64,000 nt of DNA from an uncultured Myxococcales bacterium. Lineage in GTDB: Bacteria > Myxococcota > Myxococcia > Myxococcales > Myxococcaceae. The position numbers were made by a program, and so were the translations under genes. Shown here piece by piece: positions 51,816 through 60,458 of the stretch (positions are counted from its first letter, which is position 1; each line of letters starts with the position of its first letter). The stretch lies in contig CALJKW010000009.1 of the NCBI GenBank assembly GCA_937980205.1, forward strand, positions 310,001 through 374,000. Direction: 5' to 3'. The notes below the pieces were generated by a model. That model saw only the letters and a program-made list of their open reading frames with translations, made no database searches and was not told where the DNA came from.

Positions 51816-54226
51816 TTGCAGCCGCTGACGTTGAAGAAGGGCGGGCTGAAGTTCGCGCCTCCGCGTGGGCAGCCGCCGTCTTGAGCGCGCAGGAAGATGC
51901 GGCCGACCGCTCCGGCGCCGCCGCCACCGCCTCCGTTCGTGCCACCCGCCGTCGGCGCGCTGGGCCCCGTCGTTCCGGCAGCTCCGTTGCCACCGTTGCC
52001 GCCGTTGTTCGCCGCGCCGGTGCCTCCGTTCGCAGTGCCGGTTTGATTCCAGTAGCCGTCCTGCCCCGGGTTCCCAGGCTCGTTGTCGTCGGAGCCCTCA
52101 CCGCCCGCGCCGCCATTGGCGGTGAGCCACGCGCCTGAGAGGTTCAGACGTCGCGCCTCGAGCAACAGAGCGCCCCCGCTGCCACCGCCGCCGCCGCCCG
52201 CACGCGCGCTGAGGGGAGCACCGCCGCCTCCACCACCGCTCGCGGAGGCGTAGCCGAGCTGCAGCTCACCCGCGACCGAGATCTGCAGCGCACCGCCACC
52301 GCCTCCAGGCGACCCGCCATCTCCGAACAGCCCTGCGCCACCACTGCCCCCCGAGCAGCCACCGAGCAACGGGGTGTACGAGCTCGGGTTCGCGATCGCC
52401 GTGCCGCCATCACCGCCGGCGCTGTCTCCCGTTCCACCGCGCGTTCCGCCGGTGAGCCAGCCGCCGCCTCCGCCGCCGGAGCCACGCATCGCAGCCACGC
52501 CATTCTGGCCGACGCCGCAGCCCGCGTGGTTCGCGCCGGCGGGCACGAAGTAGTTGACGGACTGCACCGTCGTGAGGCCGCTGAGCGTGGTCGTGCCAGG
52601 GTCGAACACGAGGAGCAGCGGCGTATGCCGGCCGAAGAAGAAGAGCACCCCGCCGTCGTTGGTGACGCGCAGCGAGCGCATCGACAGCACCATCACCGGC
52701 TCGGTGCTGCCCTCTTGCACCGTCTGGTACATGTTCGGCCTCGGTCCTCCACACCAGTTCGCGAAGGCCGTGCCGGCGTCGTCGGTGTTCACGCCCATGA
52801 AGCAGTTGACGGTGACGTCGCCCGCTGGCGGGAACAGCGTCGGGTCGGCAATGTTCGACGGCGCATACGGAAACGCGGGCACACAGCTGCCGCCCTGGCA
52901 CAAACTGCCGGCATCGCAGCGCGTCCCCTCCGCCGCCGCGTTCGGCACGAAGCTGCAGCCGCCGTCGCCGAGGCACGCCATCACGGCCGGCACCTGGCAC
53001 GCCGGCGCCACCGCACAGCTGTACGGAGTCCCCAGGCACGCGCCGGCGATGCACGTGTCCGAGTGCGTGCAGCCCGCGTCGTCGTCGCAGCTGCCGCCGT
53101 TCGCCGGAGCGGTGAAGCACGCGCCGCCGTCGCAGAAGCCCGTCTGGCAGACGCCGCCGGGGCAGCTCATCAACGTGCCGCCTCCGCAGTTGCCGGTCGC
53201 GTCGCACGTCCGTCCCGAGAAGCACGCGTCGTTCGTGCACGCGGTGCCGGCGGGCATCAGCGGGTAATCGCACGCGCCCGTCGATGGGTTGCACGTGCCG
53301 GCGTCGCGGCAGAGCGCCGGCGCCGAACACACCAGCGGAGCCCCGATGCACGAGCGCGCCTGGCACGTCGCTCCGGTGACGCACAGACCGGCGTCGCAGG
53401 CGATGGTGTCGCAGTCGCTGTCGCCGCAGTCGATGCCCGCGTCGTCGTTGTCGTCGTCGAGCCCGTCGCTGCAGTTGAGCTCGAAGGAGCCGGGCACGCA
53501 GACGCCCCCCGAGTTGCACGCCATGCCGGCGCCGCACGGAGTGCCCAGCGGCGCGAGCGGCCAGAAGCACCCGCCCGGCTCGCAGCGCCCGGCGTCGGCT
53601 TGCCGGCACGGCTGCGTCGGCGCGCCGCAGTCGCGCGTCGTTCCGTTGCAGCCGGTCGCGGTGCACACGTCTCCTTCGGTGCACGCGTTGCCGTCGCTGC
53701 ACTGTTGCCCGAGGCACGCGGGGTCCATGCAGTCGCGGCTGCCGCTGCAGTCGTTGTCGATGTTGTCGGAGCAGTTCTCGGCGAGGCCGGGAGACGACAT
53801 CGGCTGCGTGTCGTCGCAGTCGGTGCCGCCGCTCGCGATCGACGGGTAGCCGTCGTTGTCCGCGTCTGTCGCGGTGAGCGTGTACGAGCGGCGCTGCGGC
53901 GCGCCGAGCGGAACCTCGACGACCGCGTCGGTCTGCGAGGTGATGACCTTGCCGGTGCAGCTCGCCTCGCGCGCGGCGACGAGCACCCGCCACCTGCGGC
54001 CCCAGCCCTTCCCCGGCGCGACGCCGACGACGTACGGCCGCGCGGCGGTCACCATCACCGTCTCGGTTCCGGAGCTCTCTGCGTTGTCGACGTCCGTGAC
54101 GACCACCTCGAGGCACGCGGGCTTGAAGCCCTCGAACTTCACCTCGACCTCGAGCCCGCCCTCGGGTGGCCGGCACGCGCACGCGCACACGAAGAGCGTC
54201 GAGCCGGCCACGAGCAGGAAGCGCAC
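51812..54226 (-). CDS. Large Cys-rich and Gly-rich lipoprotein with metal-binding motif
   Basis: An 804-residue protein from GTG 54226. The N-terminus (MRFLLVAGSTLFVCACAC) is a lipoprotein leader with several candidate Cys residues. Near residues 120-165 is DADNDGYPSIASGGTDCDDT ... ENCSDNIDNDCSG, a putative metal-binding motif (aspartate-rich, MopE-like) known from bacterial surface proteins. Then come ~300 residues of Cys-rich modules (CSDGNACTEGDVCTATGC) and a beta segment. The last ~200 residues are dominated by glycine runs (GSGGGGGGWLTGGTRGGTGD) and end ...NFSPPFFNVSGCN. It is a surface protein; the role is unknown. Its stop lies in the end of the MITE-like element. Confidence 0.78.
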   Translation of the reverse strand: MRFLLVAGSTLFVCACACRPPEGGLEVEVKFEGFKPACLEVVVTDVDNAESSGTETVMVTAARPYVVGVAPGKGWGRRWRVLVAAREASCTGKVITSQTDAVVEVPLGAPQRRSYTLTATDADNDGYPSIASGGTDCDDTQPMSSPGLAENCSDNIDNDCSGSRDCMDPACLGQQCSDGNACTEGDVCTATGCNGTTRDCGAPTQPCRQADAGRCEPGGCFWPLAPLGTPCGAGMACNSGGVCVPGSFELNCSDGLDDDNDDAGIDCGDSDCDTIACDAGLCVTGATCQARSCIGAPLVCSAPALCRDAGTCNPSTGACDYPLMPAGTACTNDACFSGRTCDATGNCGGGTLMSCPGGVCQTGFCDGGACFTAPANGGSCDDDAGCTHSDTCIAGACLGTPYSCAVAPACQVPAVMACLGDGGCSFVPNAAAEGTRCDAGSLCQGGSCVPAFPYAPSNIADPTLFPPAGDVTVNCFMGVNTDDAGTAFANWCGGPRPNMYQTVQEGSTEPVMVLSMRSLRVTNDGGVLFFFGRHTPLLLVFDPGTTTLSGLTTVQSVNYFVPAGANHAGCGVGQNGVAAMRGSGGGGGGWLTGGTRGGTGDSAGGDGGTAIANPSSYTPLLGGCSGGSGGAGLFGDGGSPGGGGGALQISVAGELQLGYASASGGGGGGAPLSARAGGGGGGSGGALLLEARRLNLSGAWLTANGGAGGEGSDDNEPGNPGQDGYWNQTGTANGGTGAANNGGNGGNGAAGTTGPSAPTAGGTNGGGGGGAGAVGRIFLRAQDGGCPRGGANFSPPFFNVSGCN

Positions 54227-54241
54227 GCGCCGTATTCTGGC

Positions 54242-55567
54242 TCAGGACCGCTTTTCGAGCACGTTGAGGCCCAGCATCGCCACGAGGAAGGCGCGGACCT
54301 GGTGCTCGGGCTTGCCGGCGAGTGCGAGGACCTCGGCGTTGGTGCGCACGCCGTCGATCTTGAGCAGGAGCTGCGCTTCCCACTTCTCGAGCTCGAGCTC
54401 GTTGAGCGCGTAGGCGGGCTGCGGCGACGGAATGAGCCGGTCCTCGGGCGTGATGAGGCGCGAGAGGCGCTCGGGCTTGTAGAGCTTCTTCACGCCGCGA
54501 AGAATGAGGTTGCCGGGGAAGACGTCGAGCTTGATGACCTCGCTGCGCGCCTTCTCGCGGAAGCTGACGACGAACGAGCCGTCTTCCCAGCCGAACAGCG
54601 AGTAGATGATCGCCTTCACCTGCTGGCCGACGTAGTAGAGCCGCTCGGTGTCTTTGAGCAGGCCGCGCTCGACGAGCACGTCGCCGGTGCGCCGCTTCGA
54701 CTCGCTCGCCACGATCGCCGCGTCCTGCAGCTGCTCGGGCTTGATCTTCCCGACGCGCACCAGGAACTGGCCGAAGCGGTCGGCGGCGAGGTTCGACAGC
54801 GCGAAGACCGGGTTGCCGCCCTCGAAGTAGATGACCTTCTTCACCTTGCCGCGCTGGACGCCGAGCTCTCCGGTCTCCTTCGCCAGGTAGAAGGCGGTGA
54901 TGAGGCCGGGCAGGTTGTCGCCCAGCTCACCCGTGCGCTGCGCGCGCCCCTGCGGCCGCGGCGGCACCGCGGAGCTCGGCGGATGCGGGCGGCCACCCGA
55001 GACGGGGCCGGCCGAGCCGCCGCTCGCGTGCAGGGCTTCTCCGCGCAGCTCGGCGCTGATGTTGCCGCCGCCGGTGACGCGGATCTTTCCGGTGAGCTCC
55101 ATCTCCTCTTGCGGAGTGTCTTCTTCGACGTCGATGTCGAGCTCGACGTCGAACTCGTTGGCGGCGCCTGCGACGGCGCTCGCGAGCGGGCTCGGAGCGT
55201 CGGGCGGCACGAGCCGCTTCACCGACTCGAGCAGCTTCTTCGCGTCGAAGGGCTTCTCGAAGAAGTCGGCCGCCTTGTGCCGCTGCGTCGCCTCGGTGTG
55301 GTGCTTGCTGCCCTTGAACACGCCGGTGATGAACACGAACGGGATGTCGGAGCCCGACGACCGCAGCGCGTCGGCGAGCTGGTAACCCATCATGTCGGGC
55401 AGCAGGAGGTCGAGCACCGCGAGCTTGGGCTTGCTGTCCTTCGCGAGCTCCAGCGCCGGTTTGCCCTTCGAGGCGGCTGCGACGGTGTAACCGGCTTCCT
55501 CGAAGAGACCGGTCAGCAGCGCCAGCAGCTCTTTGTTGTCGTCGACGACGAGGAGGGTAGGCGGCAC
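54242..55567 (-). CDS. Response regulator with C-terminal DUF4388/PATAN-like domain
   Basis: A 441-residue protein from GTG 55567. The receiver domain (1-120) has the acidic pocket DD (9-10), phosphoacceptor Asp53 in VLDLLLPDM, Thr81 and Lys105 in FFEKPF. An acidic linker (FDVELDIDVEEDTPQEEMEL) leads to a C-terminal region (about 215-440) with LPGLITAFYLAKETGELGVQ and KVKKVIYFEGGNPVFALSN. This matches DUF4388/PATAN domains of myxobacterial regulators. It ends with a helical region instead of a DNA-binding domain, so it probably works by protein contact. No histidine kinase is adjacent. Confidence 0.85.
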   Translation of the reverse strand: MPPTLLVVDDNKELLALLTGLFEEAGYTVAAASKGKPALELAKDSKPKLAVLDLLLPDMMGYQLADALRSSGSDIPFVFITGVFKGSKHHTEATQRHKAADFFEKPFDAKKLLESVKRLVPPDAPSPLASAVAGAANEFDVELDIDVEEDTPQEEMELTGKIRVTGGGNISAELRGEALHASGGSAGPVSGGRPHPPSSAVPPRPQGRAQRTGELGDNLPGLITAFYLAKETGELGVQRGKVKKVIYFEGGNPVFALSNLAADRFGQFLVRVGKIKPEQLQDAAIVASESKRRTGDVLVERGLLKDTERLYYVGQQVKAIIYSLFGWEDGSFVVSFREKARSEVIKLDVFPGNLILRGVKKLYKPERLSRLITPEDRLIPSPQPAYALNELELEKWEAQLLLKIDGVRTNAEVLALAGKPEHQVRAFLVAMLGLNVLEKRS

Positions 55568-55587
55568 GGCGGCAAAGAAGCTACCCT

Positions 55588-55920
55588 GTGAACGCCGACC
55601 TTTCTATGGCCTTCCGCAGCCTCGCGACGAGTTTCTTCGTGCTGCTGAGCGTCCCCGCATTCGCGGACGACGGCGGCTTCACGACGCCCGACGCCTCCGC
55701 CGGCATGGGCGGCGCCGAGATGATGACCGAGGAAGGTGGAGAGATGCGGGCGAACGGCGTGTGCAGCCTGTCGAGGGACTGCGAGCGCGGCTTCGCCTGT
55801 GTGAACGGGCGGTGCAGGTATGTCGGCTACCGACAAGCCGAGGCCGGCTGCAGCGCGGTGCCCGGCGTGACGCTCGTGGCGTTCGCGTTGCTCGCGCTCG
55901 CCAGGAAGAGCCGGCGATGA
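55588..55920 (+). CDS. Small Cys-rich surface protein with MYXO-CTERM-like tail
   Basis: A 110-residue protein from GTG 55588; ATG 55606 is an alternative with the same signal peptide. The leader LATSFFVLLSVPAFA is followed by an acidic/Met-rich segment and one small cysteine module (CSLSRDCERGFACVNGRC). The tail AGCSAVPGVTLVAFALLALARKSRR has the Gly-Cys, hydrophobic helix and basic end of MYXO-CTERM sorting signals, so the mature domain is probably released or displayed at the surface. Its TGA overlaps the ATG of the next small lipoprotein gene as ATGA. Confidence 0.72.
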   Translation: MNADLSMAFRSLATSFFVLLSVPAFADDGGFTTPDASAGMGGAEMMTEEGGEMRANGVCSLSRDCERGFACVNGRCRYVGYRQAEAGCSAVPGVTLVAFALLALARKSRR

Positions 55921-56126
55921 AGACGCGGAAGCTCGCAGTGCCCGCGGCGCTGGTGCTGTCCGGCTGCGGCTCGAACGGCCCCTGCACGCGGCAGCCGCTC
56001 GAGAGCGTCGTCATCTGCACGCCCGACGGCGGCTACGTGTGCGGCTCGGCGGACTGCGCGGCAGAGAAGCTCCCCGACGGAGGGCCGCAGCGCGACGCGA
56101 GCGGCGCTCCCGTCTGCATGTGTTGA
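55917..56126 (+). CDS. Small lipoprotein, Cys-rich
   Basis: A 69-residue protein. MKTRKLAVPAALVLSGC is a lipoprotein leader (Cys17), followed by about 50 residues with six further cysteines (PCTRQP, ICTPDGG, VCGSADCAAE) and a final VCMC. No family was recognised; the paired cysteines suggest disulfides or metal. It is coupled by ATGA to the MYXO-CTERM-like protein upstream, so the two small surface proteins are probably partners. Confidence 0.7.
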   Translation: MKTRKLAVPAALVLSGCGSNGPCTRQPLESVVICTPDGGYVCGSADCAAEKLPDGGPQRDASGAPVCMC

Positions 56127-56137
56127 TGACGCTGCTG

Positions 56138-56154
56138 CGCTCCGGTCGGGAGCG
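56138..56154. terminator. Hairpin CGCTCC-ggtcg-GGAGCG
   Basis: A perfect 6-bp stem lies in the 74-bp gap between the rightward small lipoprotein gene and the leftward rhodanese-XRE-cupin gene. It could end both transcripts, but no T-tract follows, and a short CGAACG tandem array lies beside it instead. Confidence 0.35.
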
Positions 56155-56200
56155 CGACACCGAACGCGAACGCGAACCCGGTTGTTCAGCCGGCGGCTGC

Positions 56201-57139
56201 TCAGCGGGCGTACGTCATCACCAGGTACATCCAGCACTCCTGCCCCGATGGGTTCACGTACGAGTGCGGCTTGTCGGCGGTGAAGACGATGGCGTCGCCC
56301 TTGTTGAGCTCCCACGTGTCGCCACCGCAGGTGAGCTCGAGCTTCCCGGAGGTCACGATGAGGTTCTCGCGCGTGCCGGGCGCGTGCGCCTGGGCGTCCT
56401 CGCGCGAGTGCGGCCCGAGGTACAGCTCGTAGAACTCGGCCTGCGGCTTCTCGCTGAACGGGTACAGCGCGCGCGACGAGAAGCGGCCGTCGGGCCCGAC
56501 GAGGCGCTTGGCCTCGGCGACGCGCAGCACGGTGTTCTCCTGCCGCTCGGCGGTGGCGAGCAGCGCCGAGAAGTGAACGCCGAACGCCTGCGCGATGCGC
56601 CAGACGACGCTGACGCTCGAGGGCGCCTTGCCGAGCTCGATCTGCCCGAGCACGGTGCGCGAGATGCCGGTCGTGCGCGCGAGCTGATCGAGCGTGAGCC
56701 CGCGCTGCGTGCGCAGCTCCTTCATGTTGCGGCCGACGACGGCGTCGAGCTGAGGCTCGGGCATCTCGCAGCTCTCGGGCTCCGAGTCCGTCGACGCCGG
56801 CGCCGCCGCGACGGGCTTCGGCGCGGGAGCCCCCTCGAGCGGCAGCCCCGCATCGACCCACGCGTTCGTGCCGCCGGCGAGGTGAAACAGCTGCGTGAGG
56901 CCGATGCCCTCGGCGACCGAGGCGGCCGTCTGCGAGCGCACGCCCTTCGCGCAGACGAGCAGCACGTTGTCGCGAGGCAGCGCCGTCTTCGGATCAGCCT
57001 TGAGCGAGCCGAGCGGAACGTTGCGCGCGCGCGGCACGTGGCCACCCGCGAACTCGCTGGCGTCGCGAACGTCGACCACGTCGACCGCGCCGCCGGCGAT
57101 CAGCGACTGCGCTTCCTGCGGAGAGACTGCTTTCACCAT
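56201..57139 (-). CDS. Rhodanese-XRE-cupin fusion protein, candidate sulfur-linked regulator
   Basis: A 312-residue three-domain protein. Residues 1-105 are a rhodanese domain with the active loop CAKGVRS (Cys63) and the family HVPRARNVP and GGTNAWVDAGLP motifs. After a short Pro/Ala linker, 133-195 is an XRE-type helix-turn-helix (LRTQRGLTLDQLARTTGISR). Residues 225-308 are a cupin beta-barrel (GTRENLIVTSGKLELTCGGD, LNKGDAIVFTADKPHSYVNP). HTH-cupin pairs are common ligand-sensing regulators; the fused rhodanese could load a persulfide or sulfur cue onto Cys63. AGAAGG lies upstream of the ATG. It is 78 bp downstream of the cysteine desulfurase and same-stranded, so likely part of the encapsulin operon or its own unit. 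Confidence 0.88.
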   Translation of the reverse strand: MVKAVSPQEAQSLIAGGAVDVVDVRDASEFAGGHVPRARNVPLGSLKADPKTALPRDNVLLVCAKGVRSQTAASVAEGIGLTQLFHLAGGTNAWVDAGLPLEGAPAPKPVAAAPASTDSEPESCEMPEPQLDAVVGRNMKELRTQRGLTLDQLARTTGISRTVLGQIELGKAPSSVSVVWRIAQAFGVHFSALLATAERQENTVLRVAEAKRLVGPDGRFSSRALYPFSEKPQAEFYELYLGPHSREDAQAHAPGTRENLIVTSGKLELTCGGDTWELNKGDAIVFTADKPHSYVNPSGQECWMYLVMTYAR

Positions 57140-57217
57140 GGCGCCTTCTTAAACCGTCGCTCGGCTGAGTTGAACGCGGCGTGACGCGCGTGCCTTCAGC
57201 CAAAGCCGAGCCGCGGA

Positions 57218-59491
57218 TCACCGTGTCGGCTTGCCGACCTGCAGCCGGTGCAGCGCCTCGCACAGCGCGTCGAGGTCTTCGAACGTGTTGTACGGAGCCA
57301 GCGACGCGCGGACGCTCGCCTCGACGCCCATGCGCCGCAAGATCGGCTGCGCGCAGTGGTGGCCCGACCGCACCGCGATGCCTTCTTTGTCGAGCAGCCC
57401 GCCGACCTCTTCCGTCTTCTGGCCCGCGAGCGTGAACGACAGCACGCCGGCCTTGTCCGGCGCGGTGCCCAAGAGCTTCAGGCCCGGCACGGCGAGCAGC
57501 CGCGGCGTCGCGTACTCGAGCAGCTCGTGCTCCCAGCGGCCGACGTTGTCGACGCCGATGCGCATCAGCCAGTCGAGCGCGGTGCCCAGGCCGACGGCGT
57601 CGGCGATGTTGCCGGTGCCCGCCTCGAACTTCGCCGGGGGGCCCTGGTACACGACCTTCTCGAAGGTCACGTCCTGGATCATGTTGCCGCCGCCCTGCCA
57701 CGGCGGCATCGCCTCGAGGATGGGGGCCTTGCCGAACACGACGCCGATGCCGGTGGGCGCGAACACCTTGTGGCCGGAGAAGACGTAGAAGTCGCAGTCG
57801 AGCTGCTGCACGTCGACGCGCATGTGCGAGACCGCCTGCGCGCCGTCGAGCAGCACCTTCGCTCCATGGCGGTGGGCGAGCTCGATCATGTCGCGCGCCG
57901 GAGTGATGGTGCCGAGCGCGTTGCTCACCTGGCTGAACGCGACGAGCTTCGTCTTCGGGCCGAGCAGCCTCTCGTACTCCTCGAGCAGAATCTGGCCGCG
58001 ATCGTCGACGGGCGCGACGCGCAGCGTGGCCTTCTTCTCCGAGCAGAGCCGGTGCCAGGGGACGATGTTGGCGTGGTGCTCGAGGTGCGAGATGACGATC
58101 TCGTCTCCCTCTTCGATGTTGCGGCGCCCCCACGACTGCGCGACGAGGTTGATGCCCTCGGTGGTGCCGCGCACGAAGACGATCTCGTTCTTCGACGGAG
58201 CGTTGATGAAGCGCCGCACCGTCTCGCGCGCCTGCTCGTACGCGTCGGTCGATCGCGCCGCCAGCGTGTGCGCCGCGCGGTGGATGTTCGAGTTGTCGTG
58301 CTCGTAGAAGTGCTTGAGGCGATCGATGACCGCCTGCGGCTTCTGCGTCGTCGCCGCGTTGTCGAGCCACACCAGGCGGTGCCCGTTCACGCGCTGGTGG
58401 AGGATCGGGAACTCCCGCCGAATCGCGTGCGCGTCGAAGATGCCGCGGTGCTGCGACGGCGTCGTCTCGCCCGGCCGCGCCGGCTGCAGCCAGTACGGCG
58501 CCTGCTGATCCACCGGCGAGTGCATGCCGCCGTCGATCGGCGGCAGCGGGTTGGTGCCGAGCGTGTCGAAGCTCAGCGGCGCCTGGAACGGGCTCTCGCC
58601 CTCGCGGCGCGGCGCGACGGAGGAGGAGACGCCGTGCGTCGCCGGCGCGTCCGTCGCGGCCGTCGTCTTCTGAACGTCGGCGGCGTCGAAGCCGCGACCG
58701 CCCGTGTCGAACGACCTCCGCGCGTGGTGCGGCTCGAACCTGCGGTCCGCGTCCGGCGGCGTGTGGCGCTGCACGACGCGGCCGGGCGAGTCGTCACGCT
58801 GCGGCGCCGCGGACGACTGGTTGTAGCCGGGGTTGTCGTTCGGCGCATAGTGGTGCGTGCTCGGCGAGACCGGCTGCCCGCTCGGCGCCGGCGGCGCGAA
58901 CGCCGGAGCGCCCGGCATCGGAAACGCCGCCGCGCCGGGAATCGAGCCGCCGCTGCCGAAGCCCTGCGCGCCGGGCAGGGAGCCCTGCGGAGCGGGCATG
59001 CCCTTCACGTTCTCGGTGCCGCGCGGTGAGACGCCGGCGAGATCGACCGGCGCGACGCTCTGCTCGGAGGTCGGCGGCACCGCAGGCGGCGCGCCCTCTC
59101 GCGGCAGCCCCTGGGGCGCCTGCGTCGGCGGCGACGAAGCAGAGTAGCCGGTCGACGTCGCGCCCGGCGAGAGGCCCGGCGCGTGCGCCTGCGGCGTCTG
59201 CGGCAGGCCCTGAGCGACGGCGACGTTCGGCCCCAGCGGCGCAGGGCTCACGTCCATCGCGCCGGCAGGAGGCACCGGCTTGAACAGGTCGTTCGCGAGC
59301 CGCTGCAGCACGGCGGAGAAAGACGTCTCCGGCTCGGGGAGCGTCGGCACGCCAGGGTGGCGCACGGCGGACGACGACACGCCCGGCGTCGGGAAGCCCT
59401 GCGACGGCGTGTCGGTGTGCTTCGGCACCTGCCCGATGAGGATCTGCGCCTCGCCGGGCAGGTTGCCGCCGCCCTGCTCAGGGGTACTCAT
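57218..59491 (-). CDS. SufS-type cysteine desulfurase with long disordered N-terminal cargo extension
   Basis: A 757-residue protein, nearly twice the usual ~405. Residues 1-345 are low-complexity, rich in Pro, Gly, Ala, Ser and Gln (for example QAHAPGLSPGATSTGYSASS), with one predicted amphipathic helix at about 54-71 (ETSFSAVLQRLANDLF). The enzyme follows: DNAATTQKPQAVIDRL, cofactor motif near VLLDGAQAVSH, Schiff-base Lys575 in FSGHKVFAPTG and the catalytic Cys713 in RSGHHCAQPILRRMG, as in SufS. It takes sulfur from cysteine to give alanine and a persulfide. An extension of this kind is characteristic of cysteine desulfurases loaded into family 2A encapsulins. The gene overlaps the shell gene by 14 bp, which strongly supports that role. 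Confidence 0.93.
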   Translation of the reverse strand: MSTPEQGGGNLPGEAQILIGQVPKHTDTPSQGFPTPGVSSSAVRHPGVPTLPEPETSFSAVLQRLANDLFKPVPPAGAMDVSPAPLGPNVAVAQGLPQTPQAHAPGLSPGATSTGYSASSPPTQAPQGLPREGAPPAVPPTSEQSVAPVDLAGVSPRGTENVKGMPAPQGSLPGAQGFGSGGSIPGAAAFPMPGAPAFAPPAPSGQPVSPSTHHYAPNDNPGYNQSSAAPQRDDSPGRVVQRHTPPDADRRFEPHHARRSFDTGGRGFDAADVQKTTAATDAPATHGVSSSVAPRREGESPFQAPLSFDTLGTNPLPPIDGGMHSPVDQQAPYWLQPARPGETTPSQHRGIFDAHAIRREFPILHQRVNGHRLVWLDNAATTQKPQAVIDRLKHFYEHDNSNIHRAAHTLAARSTDAYEQARETVRRFINAPSKNEIVFVRGTTEGINLVAQSWGRRNIEEGDEIVISHLEHHANIVPWHRLCSEKKATLRVAPVDDRGQILLEEYERLLGPKTKLVAFSQVSNALGTITPARDMIELAHRHGAKVLLDGAQAVSHMRVDVQQLDCDFYVFSGHKVFAPTGIGVVFGKAPILEAMPPWQGGGNMIQDVTFEKVVYQGPPAKFEAGTGNIADAVGLGTALDWLMRIGVDNVGRWEHELLEYATPRLLAVPGLKLLGTAPDKAGVLSFTLAGQKTEEVGGLLDKEGIAVRSGHHCAQPILRRMGVEASVRASLAPYNTFEDLDALCEALHRLQVGKPTR

Positions 59492-60386
59492 GGAAGTGAT
59501 CGATCTTCACGCCCTCGAGAATTCCGAGCGCGTCGTGCACGAGCACCGCGGTCGAGCAGTACAGCGTGACGAGGTACTGCGCCGCGCCGGCCTGGTTGAT
59601 CTGCATCAACCGCACCGCCAGCGACGGAGACACCTCACCGGGCAGCCCCGGCTGGAACAGGCCGATGACGCCGCGCTTGCGCTCACCGACGCGCATCAAG
59701 AGCACGTCGGTCTTGTTGCCCTTCACGGGGATCTTGTCGGATGGGACGATCGGCAGCCCGCGCCAGGTGAGGAACGGCGAGCCGAAGAGGTTCACCGTCG
59801 GAGGCGGCACGCCGCGGCGCGTGCACTCGCGCCCGAACGCCGCGACCGCGCGCGGGTGCGCGAGGAAGAACGCGGGCTCCTTCCACACCGTCGCGATGAG
59901 CTCGTCGAAGTCGTCCGGCGTCGGAGGACCCTTGCGCGGCTTGATGCGCATCTCCGGGTCGCAGTTGTGGAGCAGGCCGTAGCTCTTGTTGTTGAGCAGC
60001 TCGCTCTCCTGCTTCTCCTTCAGCTTCTCGACGGCCAGCGTGAGCTGCTCTTTCACCTGGTCCATCGGGCTGCGGAACAGGTCCGAGATGCGCGCGTCGA
60101 CCTCGATGATGGTCGCGATCTGCGCGAGCACGTGCTCGCGCGGCTGGGTGTCGTAGTGCGAGGTGCCGACGGGCAGCGGCTCGCCCTGCTCCGGGCTGCA
60201 CTTCGCCGCGAAGTCGTCGTCGATCGCCTGGTTCACGCGGTAGACGCCGGCCTCGACCGGCACCCACGGCAGCATCTGGGTCAGCCAGCGCGGAGTCGCG
60301 CCTCTCCACTGCGGAGGCGTCTTCGTCGTGTTGGATAGCTGCCGCGCTTCCTTCTCGGTGATCGAATGACTCGTGTTCTCAGCCAT
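59478..60386 (-). CDS. Family 2A encapsulin shell protein (SrpI-like)
   Basis: A 302-residue shell protein. N-terminal SNTTKTPPQWRGATPRWLTQ followed by MLPWVPVEAGVYRVNQ (about 17-52) is the characteristic start of SrpI-like family 2 encapsulins. Later parts fit the HK97-type fold: the elongated E-loop region around PMDQVKEQLTLAVEKLKEKQ, PPTPDDFDELIATVWKEPAF with the conserved LAHPRAVAAFGRECTRRG, and the C-terminal GLFQPGLPGEVSPSLAVRLM. There is no cyclic-nucleotide-binding insert, so type 2A rather than 2B. Such proteins self-assemble into icosahedral compartments. The cysteine desulfurase gene overlaps its end by 14 bp, the expected cargo arrangement. It is the first gene of the operon, with a divergent lipoprotein gene upstream. 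Confidence 0.93.
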   Translation of the reverse strand: MAENTSHSITEKEARQLSNTTKTPPQWRGATPRWLTQMLPWVPVEAGVYRVNQAIDDDFAAKCSPEQGEPLPVGTSHYDTQPREHVLAQIATIIEVDARISDLFRSPMDQVKEQLTLAVEKLKEKQESELLNNKSYGLLHNCDPEMRIKPRKGPPTPDDFDELIATVWKEPAFFLAHPRAVAAFGRECTRRGVPPPTVNLFGSPFLTWRGLPIVPSDKIPVKGNKTDVLLMRVGERKRGVIGLFQPGLPGEVSPSLAVRLMQINQAGAAQYLVTLYCSTAVLVHDALGILEGVKIDHFHEYP

Positions 60387-60458
60387 GGTGTTTGTGGTCC
60401 CTCTCCCGGGGCGCGGACCCTATCGCCAGGCGACAGCACCGCGCTACACCGCTCATTC

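Noticed and set aside
56127..56200. CGAACG tandem as a regulatory array
   Set aside because: Only two to three units and no palindromic partner; not enough to claim function.
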